DNA of 64,000 bases from Cryptomeria japonica (GCF_030272615.1 NC_081415.1:597125335-597189334), one strand, 5' to 3'; shown: positions 11,029-23,830, counted from the stretch's first letter. Numbers and translations: made by a program. The notes: a model not told the origin generated them from the letters alone.

Positions 11029-11929
11029 TGTTGGAATCCAAGAACACTGAGAGGGGGGGAATCAGTGTTATGCCAATTAGAGTAATTTTAACCTTATTAA
11101 CAAACCCACTTATTAACCGATATGTATAAAAGAAAGTATCAATAAGTAATATCAATGCAACCACATGAATAAACACCATAATACAAATATTTATACATGG
11201 AAAACCTCAAAGAGGAAAAACCATGGTGGGATTGGTGACCCACAATATCTATCCACTAGACAAATGAATAAATATTCCAAGAGGGGTCTGCACATGCAGG
11301 AAGGCACACTTCGTAGAGTGCATCGCTCATCATAAAAGGATCCTCACTGACTACAAATGCAAATATTGGATTACAAACAAAAACTAAACTTAGAATGTGC
11401 ATCTGCTATGCTGGCTAAGTTCTGGTTAAAGCATTGTCTATACCAATTATACTGAAACCTCCCTTACCAATATCATAGATCGCTTCCCAATCCTCTAGAC
11501 CAATAATCAAGACTGATTATAGATATTTACATCCACATTCTATCGATCAAGATAGCATCCCAAAACCTATCTCTATCATATATTCCATATATCCAAAATG
11601 ACCTAACCCAGACTGACTTATATACCCATTTACATGTATAAACACAAATGACTTATGTTGGATTACAAATATTACAAAAAATAAGACACATGTCAGCCTA
11701 GACAAAATATAAACATAAAATAGTATGATTGTTGTCGCTTCCATGCTTGTCGGATCAATCTCCTATGTCAGCCTTAGAATATCGATTCCATGATTGCCGG
11801 TTAACATGCCTATCAATTCCCTGAATTATGGTGTAGTGAATGTTAGTTACCTTGATTGTCAGATCTCCCATGAAATGTTATGCCATCAATAACAACACCT
11901 AGAACCCGGATAAGTGTTAATTGTCAAAA
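11029..11929 (-). repeat. 3' LTR of element A
   Basis: 901 bases. Begins TGTTGGAATCCAAGAACACTG on the plus strand. The right end is ...TTGTCAAAA where the partner has ...TTGCCAACA, so the terminal CA is mutated. It aligns along its length with 20687-21582, including the block ATGGAAAACCTCAAAGAGGAAAAACC and the run TATCCCATTTACATGT-like region, with many scattered substitutions. It is clearly an old insertion. Confidence 0.9.
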
Positions 11930-11944
11930 ATCTCCCCCTTTGGC
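11930..11944 (-). other. Polypurine tract of element A, with a second copy upstream
   Basis: ATCTCCCCCTTTGGC on the plus strand gives GCCAAAGGGGGAGAT on the minus strand, next to the 3' LTR: the plus-strand priming site. A second similar tract, CTCCCCCTTTGACATCAATGCC, lies at 12081-12102 about 150 bases upstream in the element. Confidence 0.8.
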
Positions 11945-14054
11945 ATTGATGGCAATACTCCTGTGAAAAATGAATCGCTAAAGTGTTGTACCGGTTCCCA
12001 TCAAAAAACTGATCTCAGAAGACTGCTCCCCTGAGCTATACATTACTTCTTATGTTCCTACACATTTTTCACATCCACCTCTCCCCCTTTGACATCAATG
12101 CCAAAGAACGGAGCAAAAAAAATAAGAAATGAAATTCTGTACAAACCAAAATTGTGATTACTAGATCTAAATGTACTTGAAAATATCCGAATAAGCCCCC
12201 TTTAAAAATGCTAAATAAGCATCCCAGTCAGATCTCAAAGTTTTGAAAATTGATACAAACCCATTCAAAATGTAAGTGTGATGTTCTTCCTCTGTTAGGG
12301 TTGTTGGTGTGGGAAAACTCATCTATTCCATACATTCCCACTGATAGAGTACCAAAGTATTAAGTCAGGGACTTACCAAACCTCTCAACTCTCTGGCTCA
12401 CCGGATTAACTTGTCTATTTCCTTCTCCAGGGCTGAAATTTCTGACTCCAAAAGAAAAATTTGGCCATCAACCGTGTTGGTCAATGATTTAGTACCATCA
12501 AAACTGACTACAAGTTGTTCCAACTTGTCCTTATCCTCCTTAACTTTATTATCCAAGTCTACTATTGTTTTGATGTGTTATTACAAGGTCGGTATATATG
12601 ACTGCTTAGCCTTGTTGAATGTGATCATGTTATCATAGGTGACCTTCCTAGCTGCATTACACCTTTCCACCAACTATCGGTTTGACACTTGTTGAAGAGT
12701 TTTGTACTCTTTTGCAATGTGCTCACTCAAACCTTTCAACTTACCAGATGGACTAGTAACCTGATCAATCTTGCATTCCGGTGCAAGCTGCTGCAAAATT
12801 GGAATAGCTTGCTCAATAACCTACTTATCTTTTGAACCTTCCTTCTTCAATTTCTGAGCTGCAACAAACATCAATTAAAAACTACTCAACTACTCAATGT
12901 TCTTATTCCTAGAATGACCAAAATATTTTTAACTGGATGAGTCAAGTGCCAACAATGAGGGACCAAAAACCGATGAAGGTATTGGTACCTTGACCTCAGT
13001 GTGATCGACCTAACCTATCTCCTCTTCCTTTGGTTCTACTTTATCCTTTATCTCCTCAGCATCAGTGTCTTTGCCACTTGGTGTAGTTATTTCTGATGTC
13101 TCAACCTCATGAACTTCAACTGTATCAACATCAATTACTGGAGGATTATCTACCAATTTATTGATCTCAACATCTTGTACAAGTGTAACTTTTGGAGGAA
13201 TGTCCTTAGTTATTTTCTGTTCCAAAATCGATGGATCTCCACCTAGTATACCTTTACCTTTAGCATCAACCGGGATGTCTGGAATATCAAACTTAGGTGG
13301 TAAATCTGGTAATGTAAAGAAACCTGGTTTATCAACAAAGAATTTAACCTAGCCTCATATGTTTCCTTCACAATTTCATTTACTCTTCCTACCATAAGAC
13401 TTACATGCCGGTGTCTACTCCAAAAAATTGTTTTATTTGCAAACTCTAGACACTATTGCATATCTTCCTCAGTTATAGGACCACAAACAGTTAGCAATTA
13501 CTGAACTTAATATGCTTATCCTCCTCAATAGTAGATAACCTCCTAACATCTAACTTATTATACAAATATGTCAGTATTTGAGTCTCAATTTCAATTAAAG
13601 TTTTCTTATATATGTCTAAGTATAACAAAACTGGTTCCTCAATCTCCTTTTTTTTCTTATCATTCAAATCACCATAATAATGTTGTATGTTACTCAAAAT
13701 ACCATCTTTTTTATTTGATCAATCAATTCAACAATAGAAAGAGGAGCAATAACCTTAACACTTTTACTAGATTCAAGAGACATCTAAATCTGATTTCTTC
13801 TTCTTACCGGGGGTGGGAGAAGACTCCTTGGCTGGTTTCCTATTGTCGGAGAAGCCTGAACTGCTGCTAGAGGAGATGTCTCTACCAAACCAATGATTTG
13901 TTTAATTTTAGAGGACATCTTCTAGACAACTTGTCCAACCTTCTTGATTTGTCCCTCCCTTTTCTTCTTGTTGAAACCTATCTTCACCTTAGATTTGTTC
14001 TGCTTTGTTGTTCCAAATGTTTTCTCCTTCTCATCAACCGAGGCATCTATAAGA

Positions 14055-14345
14055 TGAAGAAGTTGAGAAATACAACACCTGCAAACAAAATACCTGTCAC
14101 AAAAGAAGAATGGAGGCAAAAAATAAATAATGGTTGTGAAGAAAAAAGATTATCATTCATAGAGGGAATATGATAAAAAAGTAGCAACCCTAAAGAAACC
14201 CTAAAGGGATAATGTGTATTTAACAATTAAAATAATTATTAAATACCTACAATATTATTAAATGCCTAAGTTTAGCTTAAGTGTAGAGGATAATAGACTA
14301 ATAATTCAATAAATAATTATTAGATAATACATGATAACTCTAACA
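14055..14345 (-). repeat. 3' LTR of element B
   Basis: 291 bases, shorter than its partner (331) because of small internal deletions around 14080 and 14160. Followed by the tract CACCCCCTTAAGATG (14346-14360), polypurine on the minus strand. Confidence 0.85.
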
Positions 14346-16599
14346 CACCCCCTTAAGATGAACTTAGGGAGTAGCTAAAAACAACTAAGGACTAAAAATG
14401 CATGTAAACAAAATGCATGAAAGTAACAATGGGTCCCAACAACTAGGCCTAATAAGGTAACCAAGTACAAAAGATCTCTCACAACTGGAGAAAAGGAGAA
14501 AACCTCATGGGAAAAACTCTTCCCCTAAAGAGAGAAATACAAGTGAAAGACTGAAGAAGCCTCCAAACAAGAGAATGTTCCCAAAAATAGGAACAAAGGA
14601 TGAACATGAAGAGCACCACTGAAGCATGAAGATGCAACCACAGTCGAAGAATAACTGTCGATCTGAAGAACCTTCACTGAAATAGAAGATGATAAGATAG
14701 AGAAGATTGTAATCTGCATGACTGCCCTCAAATAACACTACTCGAATCAAATGGCAAACAAAGGCAAACAACTGAACTCGAAGATATAGATGGAAAAAAT
14801 ACCAAAGTTTGAAGAGTTGATCATCGAAGATGGAAGATTGCCTCGAAAAAAAGGAATGAAAAAGTTTCCATATGGTAAATGATCCATCTCACTGAAATGC
14901 ATGGGAAACCAACCGTTGCATCCACCTAGTACATAGGAACAAATATTGAATACATAGCTCACTCCAATGAACCAAGGAAGCATTAGCGCCAACAGTAGAA
15001 TTCCCCATAATGCTGACAAGGGAGAGGTGACAAGTACAGTGAAATTGAAAACCAAGAAAAAATGCATGATGAAGAACCAGGAACATCAAGAGCGCAACAA
15101 AAAATGCAAACACATATAAAGGCTAGTGTCGTGGAAGGAACACTCACTTGACACACATCATGAGGCTAATGTCATGGAAGGAACACTCACGTGACAAAGG
15201 TAGATGGGAAACAAAGACAAACATCAAACCCACCATGGCACTTTATAATGGAGTGTGAGTACAATAAGGCACAAGATGTGCAAGATCCCAAGCATGCAAA
15301 GCATAGTGGCACTTTATCTTAGCGTGTTTGCAAAAAAGAAAATGATTACAATTAAAGCTCAAAATGTCAAAAAAAGACACAAGAATGGAAATACATGAAG
15401 AACAGCCAAAAATAAGTCATCCCATGCAAACGAGAAGTTTCCACGATCTCATATGTCTAAGAAATTCACTAGAGTGTGAAAAAACAAAAAAATGAATAAA
15501 ATGTACCTGGAGTAAAATATGGAAAACGTGCATGGATGGTTGTCAAGAGCTCTGAAACACCATCCCAACACCGTTGGAATCACCAAAAATGGAGAAACTG
15601 GCAAAAAGTTATGAGCTCAGGACTAAAAAAAACACCTCTGACTTCAAATGGTTGTAGAGTTTACCGGTAGAAAAAATAGATGATGAAACCCACAAATCTG
15701 GAAAGTAGATGAAACTAGCTTTTTGACAATATCTCGTTTGCCAAAAAATGATATCGTATGCCCAAGTTATGGCCAAAACAAAAAAACTTTGTTAGGGCAC
15801 AAAGAGGGTTCAAAGGGGGCAATATCTTGTTTGTACTGCTTATGTCAGCATGACATCATGCAGACATCAACAAAATATTTTGAGAATATTCCCTTTCTTA
15901 CCAAAAAAATCCACTGCTGAAAAAATCCCAGTCCCTGAAAAATTCATTGGAAAAAGGCTTTGGTCGGAAAAAAATCCGGTGGGCAGGGGCCTGGGCAGCG
16001 ACAGCGACCGGGAGGCGGTCGGTGGTCGGCGGGTTAGAGGCGAGAGGCTGGAGAAAGAAATTGGTGGGTGGGAGGTGGCTAGGAGGCAGCACGGTTGTAG
16101 GGTTGGCTGATGACAAACCCAAGGCCTTCTGCAGGCAGCTAGGGGGGGCAGGATCTACGGCCTGCTGTGGGTCATATAGACCTACAGAGGCTATCAACAC
16201 CCCCTTTTGTGCTGTAAAAAAAAAAAAAATTTAAAAAGGATTTCACAAAAAAAAAATTGTATTTCGGCCTAGATATGCTGTAAAACAGCTAAAAAAATCA
16301 ATAACTTTTTTTTTTATTTTTTAAAAATGAATTTCTCAAAATTTGTGCCCAGAAAAGGGCAAAAACCAAAAAAACATTACAGAGGCCAATGTTGTCCAAA
16401 TTGGATTAATTTTATATGAAAATGAGGGTTTTTGGGTGTTCTGAGCTCAATAGTGAAGTCTGTTTGAGCCAAAAATACCCAAAAGCAAAGAAGCACCCCA
16501 TATCCAAATAAAAAGCTTTGAAAGAACTTGAAACCCTAGCCTCCAGAAATCTTCTGAAAAATCAAGAACAAGTAGTACCAGATGTAGGCTCTAATACCA
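14346..16599 (-). other. Element B interior, non-coding
   Basis: It contains the polypurine tract at the left end and the primer site (minus TGGTATTAGAGCC, 16587-16599) at the right. Frames such as 14505-14771 have a counterpart in element C (34618-34854), but both are hydrophobic and Phe/Ser-rich with no family resemblance. I take the similarity as DNA-level homology. GC-rich segment 15980-16160 (many GGCGGT/GGTCGG motifs) differs in composition from its surroundings. Confidence 0.7.
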
Positions 16600-16930
16600 T
16601 GAAGAAGTTGAGAAATACAACTTCAGAGATCCCAAGAACACTTGCAAGAAAAATACCCGTCACAAGAGAAGAATGGAGGCAAAAAAACAATAATGGATCT
16701 GAAGAAAAAGATTATCATTTAGAGAGGGAATCTGATAAAAAGGTACAATACAATCCTTATAAAGATTAGCAACCCTAAAGAAACCCTAAAGGGATAAAGT
16801 GTATTTAATAATTAGAATAATTATTAAATACCTACAATATTATTAAATGTCTAAGTTTATCTTAAGTGTATAGGATAATAGACTAATAATTAAATAAATA
16901 ATTATTAGCTAATACATGATAACTCTAACA
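16600..16930 (-). repeat. 5' LTR of element B
   Basis: 331 bases. Plus strand TGAAGAAGTTGAGAAATACAAC to ...GATAACTCTAACA. Confidence 0.88.
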
Positions 16931-19588
16931 ATAAGCATCTTGGCATAAAGGTCCAAGATATGTGCATCAACCTCATAGCCCATCTTAGTAACCCAAATTG
17001 TTCTAGGTTGCACTACCTCCATTAAAGTTTCATCATATTTCACCATGAAGCATATGTCGGTAGAGTATTTGTCAACAATATGCTTAGGGATCCTTTCCCT
17101 ATTCTTCATACCTTTCTGAAATGCCTTGAAATAACCCCACATAATGGAGTCTCTATCCTGTCCCAAATTTCTCAATGCATCCTTAATTTGTTTACCTACT
17201 GGTATATCAAAGGCCCATTGCCTCTTACTGGATCTTGGTATCTCATTTAAAAATAAAAGAATCAAACAAACAATGAGATTTCCATATCGGAATGTACCTT
17301 TCTTATCTCCCTTATGATGGACTTGAAAAGCACTGAGAGGGGGGGTGAATCAGTGACACCAAAAATAAAACTACTTCAAATACTAACCGATAGATGAACT
17401 TAACAAAGCTTTTAAACACAATGCATGCAATCCAAAACGATATAACAACATCCACAAAAAGTAAAGCATCCACCATAACATAAGTGTTTGTACTTGGAAA
17501 ACCCAAATAGGTAAAAACCACGGTGAGATGGAACTTACATGTTAACTATCTGCAATAATAGATAACTGACCGGTTAAGGTCTACAAAGTTCTCTGCTAGG
17601 AGTGAATCTTGTTAGAGATCCCAAAGCTTGATTAGAATCTTATACCTTGTTAAAGGTAGTACCCTGTTAGGAGTAACCTCGGTGCAGGATTTCTGAATCC
17701 AAACTAATAGATCACCCTATTAAAGGATTTATACATTCAATCTTGTTAGAGTTTACCCGGTTAGGGGATTTGATTCTACTATAATTGTTAGAAAACAACA
17801 AGAATGGTTTGATTTGTTCTGAGTAGCACGATACTTGCTTGATCAAATCCTTCTAAACATTTTCAACACTGCTCTTCTGCATACTCTGTAACTTAACCGT
17901 TTTTACCTTCGCACATAACATAACACTTTCACTTTTGTCAAATAATTCATTGCGATGTCAATATATAAACCTTATGATTTCATGTTGGCCTTAAGAAATC
18001 ATAACACAAATTTTTAGGTGCAGTGTATCTGGACAAGTGATCATAACTCATCACAAAAATTACTGCCAAGCAGTAGGTGCAAGTAACTCATCATGATAAT
18101 TACCAAATACCGGTTTGAGTAAAACATATGAATTGTTGTCCTTGAATCTCCACTTGATCTCTATCTTGATCTTCATCTTGATGCCGACTTAGTATAACCA
18201 CAGATTGTCTCTTATGCACATATCGGTTATCACAAGGTACCGGTTAGAGATAAACTTCTTAGTATAACCTCTAACATACCGGTTGTAGTATAAACAATTG
18301 AAGTTACATTGGTAGTCAATATAATCATATGTGTGTGTGAGTGTTTCATCAATGACAATATATGATAAATACATTACAATCTTCATCATGCCAACACCTT
18401 AATCTTTCCCAAATTTAAAATCCACTAACAAAGATCATATTTCTCATTTTCTTTCACCATCTTGTGTGCACAGAATATACAGGAACTGGAAACAGAGTTC
18501 AACCGGTTTGATTGAGTTACCTTGTATCCAACTACCATGCTTGCAAATTGAACAACTTTATCTCTGATAGTGCTAATCTGCATCGACCGATTGTTAAAGG
18601 TGGCAGTGATTATCTTTTTCACCTCATTGTTCAGAATCTTCTTCCTACCCGATGTCTATCCGACTTGGGGTAAGTCGTTGATAGCATGAATTGCCTCCTT
18701 GATGATTTTGTAGGGCTGGTCAAGCCACATGAACTTTCCATGGACTCAGCACAACACATACCGAATCATCTCATCCTCAAACTCGGGCATCTCTAGAATA
18801 TCGATGAAACCCCGATCTTTCAAAATTTGAAATTCCGATTTGATCAATCCATCCTTGTTCAACAAAGTAGACAGGTACATTGATTTGATCTCAGATGAAC
18901 CCAAATCCTCCAGAGTACAATGAATATATTCTCTAACATCTTCCACATAAAGAACTTTGTCAGGAACCCTAGAAAATGCACCAATAGAGTCATTGACCTT
19001 TGCAATTTGAGGGCATTTCTTGAATTCTAGATGTGGACGGTCCTTAATATCCACCATAACAAGGGTAGTCACATCTATCAAAGCGGGAGTAGATCTAGAA
19101 GCCATTCTGATTTCAGAAAAATAGTGTGAAAATAGAGAAAATACATCCCAACCTAAGCAGGTGAAAACCTTGAAAAATCTACTCAGAGAATACTAAAAAT
19201 CACTGGAAAATGCTCTTAATCACCTTGATCACCTTAAACTCACCATGCTTCGCTCTGAGTGCTGTGTGATAAGAAATGAAGCAACTATTTCCTTTTAATC
19301 TGTAAAACCCTAATTTCACATTGATAGTAATGCATGCCGACATATGATACCGGATTCCAAATTCATTATCTTAGCACCGGTGAACCTCCAAGCTGACTTC
19401 ACCAAGATCTGAAACAAGCTTTTAGACCTCTACCATGGGAAATGAAGGATCTATCACTAATTTGCCTCCCCCTAAGGCTAAAACCTTAATTATCAGATAA
19501 TTTTTCTGTGTGTAGGAACATTTTTCTCTATCAGTTGAGTAACTGGAGAATTTACCTATGTCGATTGATCTTCAGACTTCCTAATCCA

Positions 19589-20618
19589 CTATTTAGCATG
19601 AGCTTTCCGAATCTCATCAACCTTTTTCTTTCCTTTCTCATTGGATGTGTCATTCCCTTCTGGTGTATTCTTGCTTCTGTAATATTTGGCAATATGTCCT
19701 ATTTTGTTGCATGCATAGCAAGTAACTTTGTTCTTTTGAATTGCCTTATTGAGTCCTTGATCATTCTTTGACCTACATTGATTAGCCCTATGTCCAAAAT
19801 TTCCACATCCATGACATCTCACATTCATTCTAGAATCTTCTATCTCATGACCATACTTATTACACTTTGAACATTGACCGGGAACTGCATTATTATTTTG
19901 ATTTGCTCTATTTCTGCATTGACTTGCTCTATGACCAAACTTATTGCAAACAAAGAATCTACCATTAAATTTTTGTGCATTGGGTTGCCTTACTGGTGAT
20001 TTATGATTCCAGTTATCTAGTGGATTCCCATGATTTGCAGTACCAGAGCTTTCTCCATGCTCAAATCCAAGACCTCTAGTGTCTCCAGTGTCTCTTTGAT
20101 CCTTCAATAATTCATCAAGCTTTGCAGAATTGACCCAGAACTTTTCTTTGTATTCATTTGCAGCATCTAGATCACTTCTTAGGATTGTCATCATTCTTTC
20201 CAACTCTTGCTCATTGTTCTGTGATTGCACCAACTAAGTTCTCAACACATCATTCTAATGTGCCAACCTAATGCATTCTGCAGATCTGTCTTTCAAAGAC
20301 ATAGCAATATTTTCCTCATTCTTCTTCCAATCTTCAATCTCCTTGGATATCCTCATAGTCATCGCTTGTGTTTCATTCTTCATGACACCAAATTCTCCCG
20401 ACTCATCTTCTAACATAGTTCCTTAAGGGAATTCTTCTCTTCATCATCCAGATTTTGTAAAAGTTCCTTTTAGCTTGAGCAGATGATAACCTCTCCAGCA
20501 AGGTAAGAATGAATTCCTTTGCAAAATTCAGATCATCTTGTAGCTTCAAGTTCTTCAATCTTTTAGCATCATAGTCCTCGAGTGCTACTTCAAGTTCCTT
20601 CTGTAGACTCATCTCCAT
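19589..20618 (-). pseudogene. gag: Element A gag-like protein: coiled coil and four CCHC knuckles
   Basis: Starts at ATG 20618 (MEMSLQKELEVALEDYDAK), aligning with the start in element T. A coiled-coil part is broken by a frameshift between 20403 and 20233. The second piece, 19589-20233, holds RQPNAQKFNGRF and then four knuckles in series: FFVCNKFGHRASQC (first Cys lost), CSKCNKYGHEIEDS (last Cys lost), CHGCGNFGHRANQC (intact) and CYACNKIGHIAKYY (last Cys lost). The tail is basic. The role is probably RNA packaging of the element. It is next to the primer site, as gag should be. Confidence 0.8.
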
Positions 20619-20672
20619 GGATTCTAGATTCAGGATCTTCCTCAAGTTGTTATACTTATTCCGAGGCACAAG

Positions 20673-20684
20673 GCTCTGATACCA
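20673..20684 (-). other. Primer binding site of element A
   Basis: GCTCTGATACCA on plus (TGGTATCAGAGC on minus), two bases inside the LTR: tRNA-Met type, the same as in the two Copia elements of this window. Confidence 0.85.
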
Positions 20685-20686
20685 AT

Positions 20687-21582
20687 TGTTGGAATGCAAG
20701 AACATTGAGAGGGGGGATCAGTGTTCTGCCGATTAGAGTAATTTTAACCTTATTAACAAACACACTGATTAACTGGCATGCATAAAAGAAAGTGACAACA
20801 AGTAATATCAGTGCAACCACATGAATCAACACCATAACACATATACTTATACATGGAAAACTTCAAAGAGGAAAAACCACAGTGGGATTGGTGACCCACA
20901 ATATCTATCCACTGGCCAAATGAATAAATATTACAAGAGGGGCTTGTACATGCAGGAAGGCACACTTCCTAGAGCACACTGCTCATCCAAAAAGGAGCCT
21001 CACTGACTACATATCCAAATATTGGATTACAAAAAAAAACTGAACTCATAATGTGCATCTGCTATGTTGTACGAGTTTCGGCTAAAGCATTGTCTATTTG
21101 GTTATACTGAAACCTCCCTTACCAGTATCATAGATCGCTTCCCAATCCTCTAGACCAATAATCAAGACCAATTACAGATCTTTACATCTGCATTCTATTG
21201 ATCCAGATAGCATCCCAAAACCTATCTCCATCATATATCCCATATATCCAAAATGACCGAACCTAGACTGACTTATATACCCATTTACATGTATAAACAC
21301 AAATGCCTTATGTCGGCTTACAAACATATTACAAAATATAAGACACATGTTAGCCCAGACAAAATATAAACATAAAACAATATGCCCGTTACCACTTCCA
21401 CGCTTGCCGGATCAATGACCCATGTCGGCCTTAGAATACTGGTTCCATGATTGTCGGTTAACATGCGTATCGGTTTCCTGAATGTCAGTGTAGTGAATTT
21501 CAGTTACCTTGATTGTCGGATCTCCCATGAAGTGTGTTTCCATCAATGAACCTAGAACCTAGATGAGTGTCAATTGCCAACA
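20687..21582 (-). repeat. 5' LTR of element A
   Basis: 896 bases, from TGTTGGAATGCAAGAACATTG to ...CAATTGCCAACA, ending in a proper CA. Pairs with 11029-11929. Confidence 0.9.
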
Positions 21583-21587
21583 GTTCC

Positions 21588-22310
21588 ATTGAAGTATTTT
21601 TTGTTTTAACTTTTTCAACTTTGAGATGAAACAAAACATTTTAGATCTAGAGAATTGTTCCTTCTTCCACTATTTTTCTACTAAGTCTTAGAAGTCTTTA
21701 TCCTAAAACCACATCCTCTCAAACTTCAAGGGTAAATTTCTAGGTCTCTTCTCCTCTTCCACTTCCAATGAAACTGAGAAGTGATCAGAGCCTTCTATAG
21801 TTGAAATTGAGGAGCTTAATGTATTACTAAACTCTGTTAAATCTCCTCTAAACAAAAGCCTATCTTTTTTTTCTACAATATGATTGAGACCCTGCCTCCT
21901 GTTATTCTAGGTAAAAGTTCCATTATTTTTTCTAATGTTCATTAGATTATTATTCCTAACCTATTCTCTGAAATATTTTTGTGCTTGTGACTCATGTTGA
22001 ATGCCCCTATTTTTTTCCAGCCACCTTGCCAATGAGTTTTGTTTATGATTGCCTTTTAATAGACCCTCCTTGGGTCCCATAATATGGCTAAACCTCTAAT
22101 AGTACCTTCTACTGGAATATATTCCACTTTCCATATTCCCAACTTCATGTTGTAGTTACTCCAATCTTCTTCCCTTAGTTTGGTTTCTTGTATCATAACT
22201 ATGTCTGAATTAAGAGTTGTTAGATTGCTCTTAATTAGGCGTTCCATGTTAGGGGTATTCAAGCCCCTAACATTCCAAGTTATGATTTTCATTTCTCCTT
22301 GGGAAGGCAC
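21588..22310 (-). pseudogene. LINE AP-type endonuclease, broken
   Basis: The N end reads MKIITWNVRGLNTPN and then IVMIQETKL, the Asn and Glu motifs of LINE apurinic-type endonucleases that nick target DNA for target-primed reverse transcription. A GSDHFSVSLEVE segment at about 21755-21800 is the conserved Ser-Asp-His near the C end. Between these the frame changes several times. The left edge is the element A insertion site. Confidence 0.85.
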
Positions 22311-23825
22311 TTTCCCCTCCCTATATGAAAGAGTGACGTGATTTTAGCTTGATCCTCTACTACCCCTATGATATTTCTTAGTTCATTTAGGGATTTCCTC
22401 TCTCTCTTCTTAGTTATTTTTCCATAGTCTCGAGTATCTTTATTAGGCCATTTTAAATCCAAACTCAATTTAACTATGTTTAGGTTTTCCTCTTCTTGCT
22501 TAAAATTTTCATTATGAAATTCCTCTACATTCTCCTCCACCTCCTTAGCATCTAGCTCTAAAAAAATTCTTATTAACCTTTGTTTTTCATTAACCACCTC
22601 TATACTATCCTCCTCTTTTGTGTCATATTTTAATCTAATGGCATGGTTTATGCCCATCATATCGTAAACAAATTCTAGCTCTATAGTAATCTAAACCTCT
22701 TCTACTATTTCCTAAATTACTCCTTCCTCTAAACTAACTCCCCTCTCAGCCTTATATTGTTTTTCCTCTTTTCCTTCCATCTTGTCTCTAAATATTTCAT
22801 TCAAAAAATCCAATTCTTTACTTGCCTCTTTCTGGAGAGACTCTGCTTCTTCTAATATCTAGCTCAATGTTGCTTTACATTTGGTTACTTTTGTATTTAC
22901 ATCCCAATTTACATCATGTTTAGGGTTAATGTTTTCAATAACAAATCCCCCCTTATCATTATTAAATTTTATGTTAATCCCCTCATCCTGTGAGGGATTT
23001 GTGTTGAGTTTGACCAATTTATTTTCTAGGTTAACCTTTTTTGTTAATACATTACCATGAATGGGGCCTTTATAAAATTATGGCCCAATCAAGTATGCCT
23101 CCTACATTGTGATTAGTTCCAGAGGTTCTAGGTTCTTAACATCTACATCAATGTCTACTAGAATCTTAACCTCTATAGAATTGAAAAATTTCTCTTATGC
23201 TCCAATAAAGGACCTGAAAGCATTTCCAATCTCCTCTAGTGTTTCCATATGTAACAATTCTACTAGTAAATGTGGAATTTTAATCCATATGGGAAATCCA
23301 TTGGGCTTGTATGAATTAGGGTTAAAATTGATTTGTCGATCAAGAAAATGAAAACTAAAACACATAAAAAATAGGTTTCCCAAAATAGCAATTCTTTTTC
23401 TAATGCCTCATCTTTACAATTTATGAAAAGAAAGTTTTGAGGAAGGATAGAGATACTTACCTTTATCGAGAATGCCCAATTCCACCATCTCACAACGTTG
23501 TTAATCGGATGCGTTAATCCACTCCATTTTGTGAATTAACCATTCTTTCCACAATGATTCCATCTTTCTTCCATTGTTTTGTTATGTATGATGAATGCCT
23601 TGTTATCTCCCTTATTGATTTGAGTGTTTTCTGCTTGTCTTGCCATGGAATTGCTATTGATCTAGTGCCTTCGTGGAGTAGAATTCGGTCCATTAACCCT
23701 TTCAATTCTCTGATAAGTATATTTGAATTGAGGATTCTTTGTAAATTGAGCTTTTTGTGCCAAATTACCCCGATTCCTATGGGTAAGTGCACCAAGATGG
23801 TGAACAGGAAAGTGGCCACATGCAA
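22311..23825 (-). pseudogene. LINE ORF1 with DUF4283-like domain, broken
   Basis: At 23195-23383 the frame reads YKPNGFPIWIKIPHLLVE and ETLEEIGNAF, the pattern seen in DUF4283 of plant LINE ORF1 proteins (nucleic-acid binding). The preceding frame, 23263-23493, contains WWNWAFSIKVSISILP in another phase. The N-terminal piece 23514-23825 is basic. The downstream part to about 22311 is acidic and lysine-rich but full of stops; a longer open piece is 22289-22660. Probably RNA binding in life, inactive here. Confidence 0.7.
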
Positions 23826-23830
23826 AAAAA

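Larger units (their letters stand above)
14054..16930 (-). mobile_element. Element B: non-coding LTR element nested in element A
   Basis: LTRs at 14055-14345 and 16600-16930 (minus orientation TGTTAGAGTTATC...CTTCTTCA). The primer site is next to the right LTR and the polypurine tract next to the left one. The host frame (AKML then IDASVDEKE) resumes across it. The duplicated target is ATAAG (14049-14053 and 16931-16935), with one extra base at 14054 between the copy and the LTR. The 2.25 kb interior has no protein domain I can recognise. A short GC-rich patch lies at 15980-16160. The same family is present as element C at 32953-35348, and the two interiors are clearly related, so this is a non-autonomous family of about 2.4-2.9 kb. 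Confidence 0.88.
12167..19105 (-). pseudogene. Element A second ORF: large uncharacterised protein, interrupted by element B
   Basis: The ATG is at 19105 (MASRSTPALIDVTTLVMVD). Conserved blocks shared with element T include GAFSRVPDKVLYVEDVREYIHC, ANRLNSVSS-like SNRLNSVSSSCI (18425-18622), DIPVGKQIKDAL and PRTIWVTKMGYEVDAHI (16932-17265). Element B separates these from an acidic, repetitive C-terminal part (12170-14050) with VEVHEVETSEITT at 13010-13225. The likely end is TAG at 12167-12169. Stops and frameshifts occur between blocks. I do not recognise the family. An N-terminal globular domain followed by a charged, coiled C-terminal half is what can be seen. Confidence 0.6.
11029..21582 (-). 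mobile_element. Element A: complete non-autonomous LTR retrotransposon with gag-like and unknown ORF2
   Basis: LTRs lie at 11029-11929 and 20687-21582. The 5-base target duplication GTTCC (11024-11028 and 21583-21587) is perfect, and the LINE frame is continuous across it. A tRNA-Met-type primer site is next to the right LTR and a polypurine tract next to the left LTR, so the element reads on the minus strand. It encodes a coiled-coil, four-knuckle gag-like protein and a second long protein of unknown function, but no protease, integrase, RT or RNase H. Element B (14054-16930) is nested in the second gene. The same two genes in the same order make up element T at 54251-60838. It resembles the plant TR-GAG or large retrotransposon derivative class. 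Confidence 0.9.
7120..23830 (-). mobile_element. Plant L1-type LINE, near full length, interrupted twice
   Basis: Minus-strand order from the right is ORF1 with a DUF4283-like domain (about 22311-23825), AP endonuclease (21588-22310), linker and reverse transcriptase (about 9296-11023), zinc-binding region (about 7560-8350) and RNase H (7253-7540). This is the domain order of RNase-H-bearing plant L1 elements. Removing element A (11029-21582 plus one GTTCC) and the solo LTR (8562-9010) leaves about 5.7 kb, a normal length. The coding frame runs across the A insertion: ...KQKILQW on the right joins RNKEHFKNSF on the left. There is no clear poly(A) at the left end and I found no target-site duplication, so the outer ends are approximate. 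Many stops and shifts make it inactive. Confidence 0.85.

Noticed and set aside
14505-15113. Open frames in element B with a counterpart in element C as a conserved gene
   Set aside because: Phe/Ser/Leu-rich, overlapping in several phases and without domain likeness; the similarity follows from DNA homology of the interiors.
16205-16330. Poly(A)-like tracts as a LINE or retrogene tail
   Set aside because: They lie inside element B's interior, on the wrong strand for B's 3' end and without a TSD or gene upstream.
20582-21006. Plus-strand frames over the gag start and 5' LTR of element A
   Set aside because: They are antisense to the gag-like gene or lie in the LTR and have no domain.
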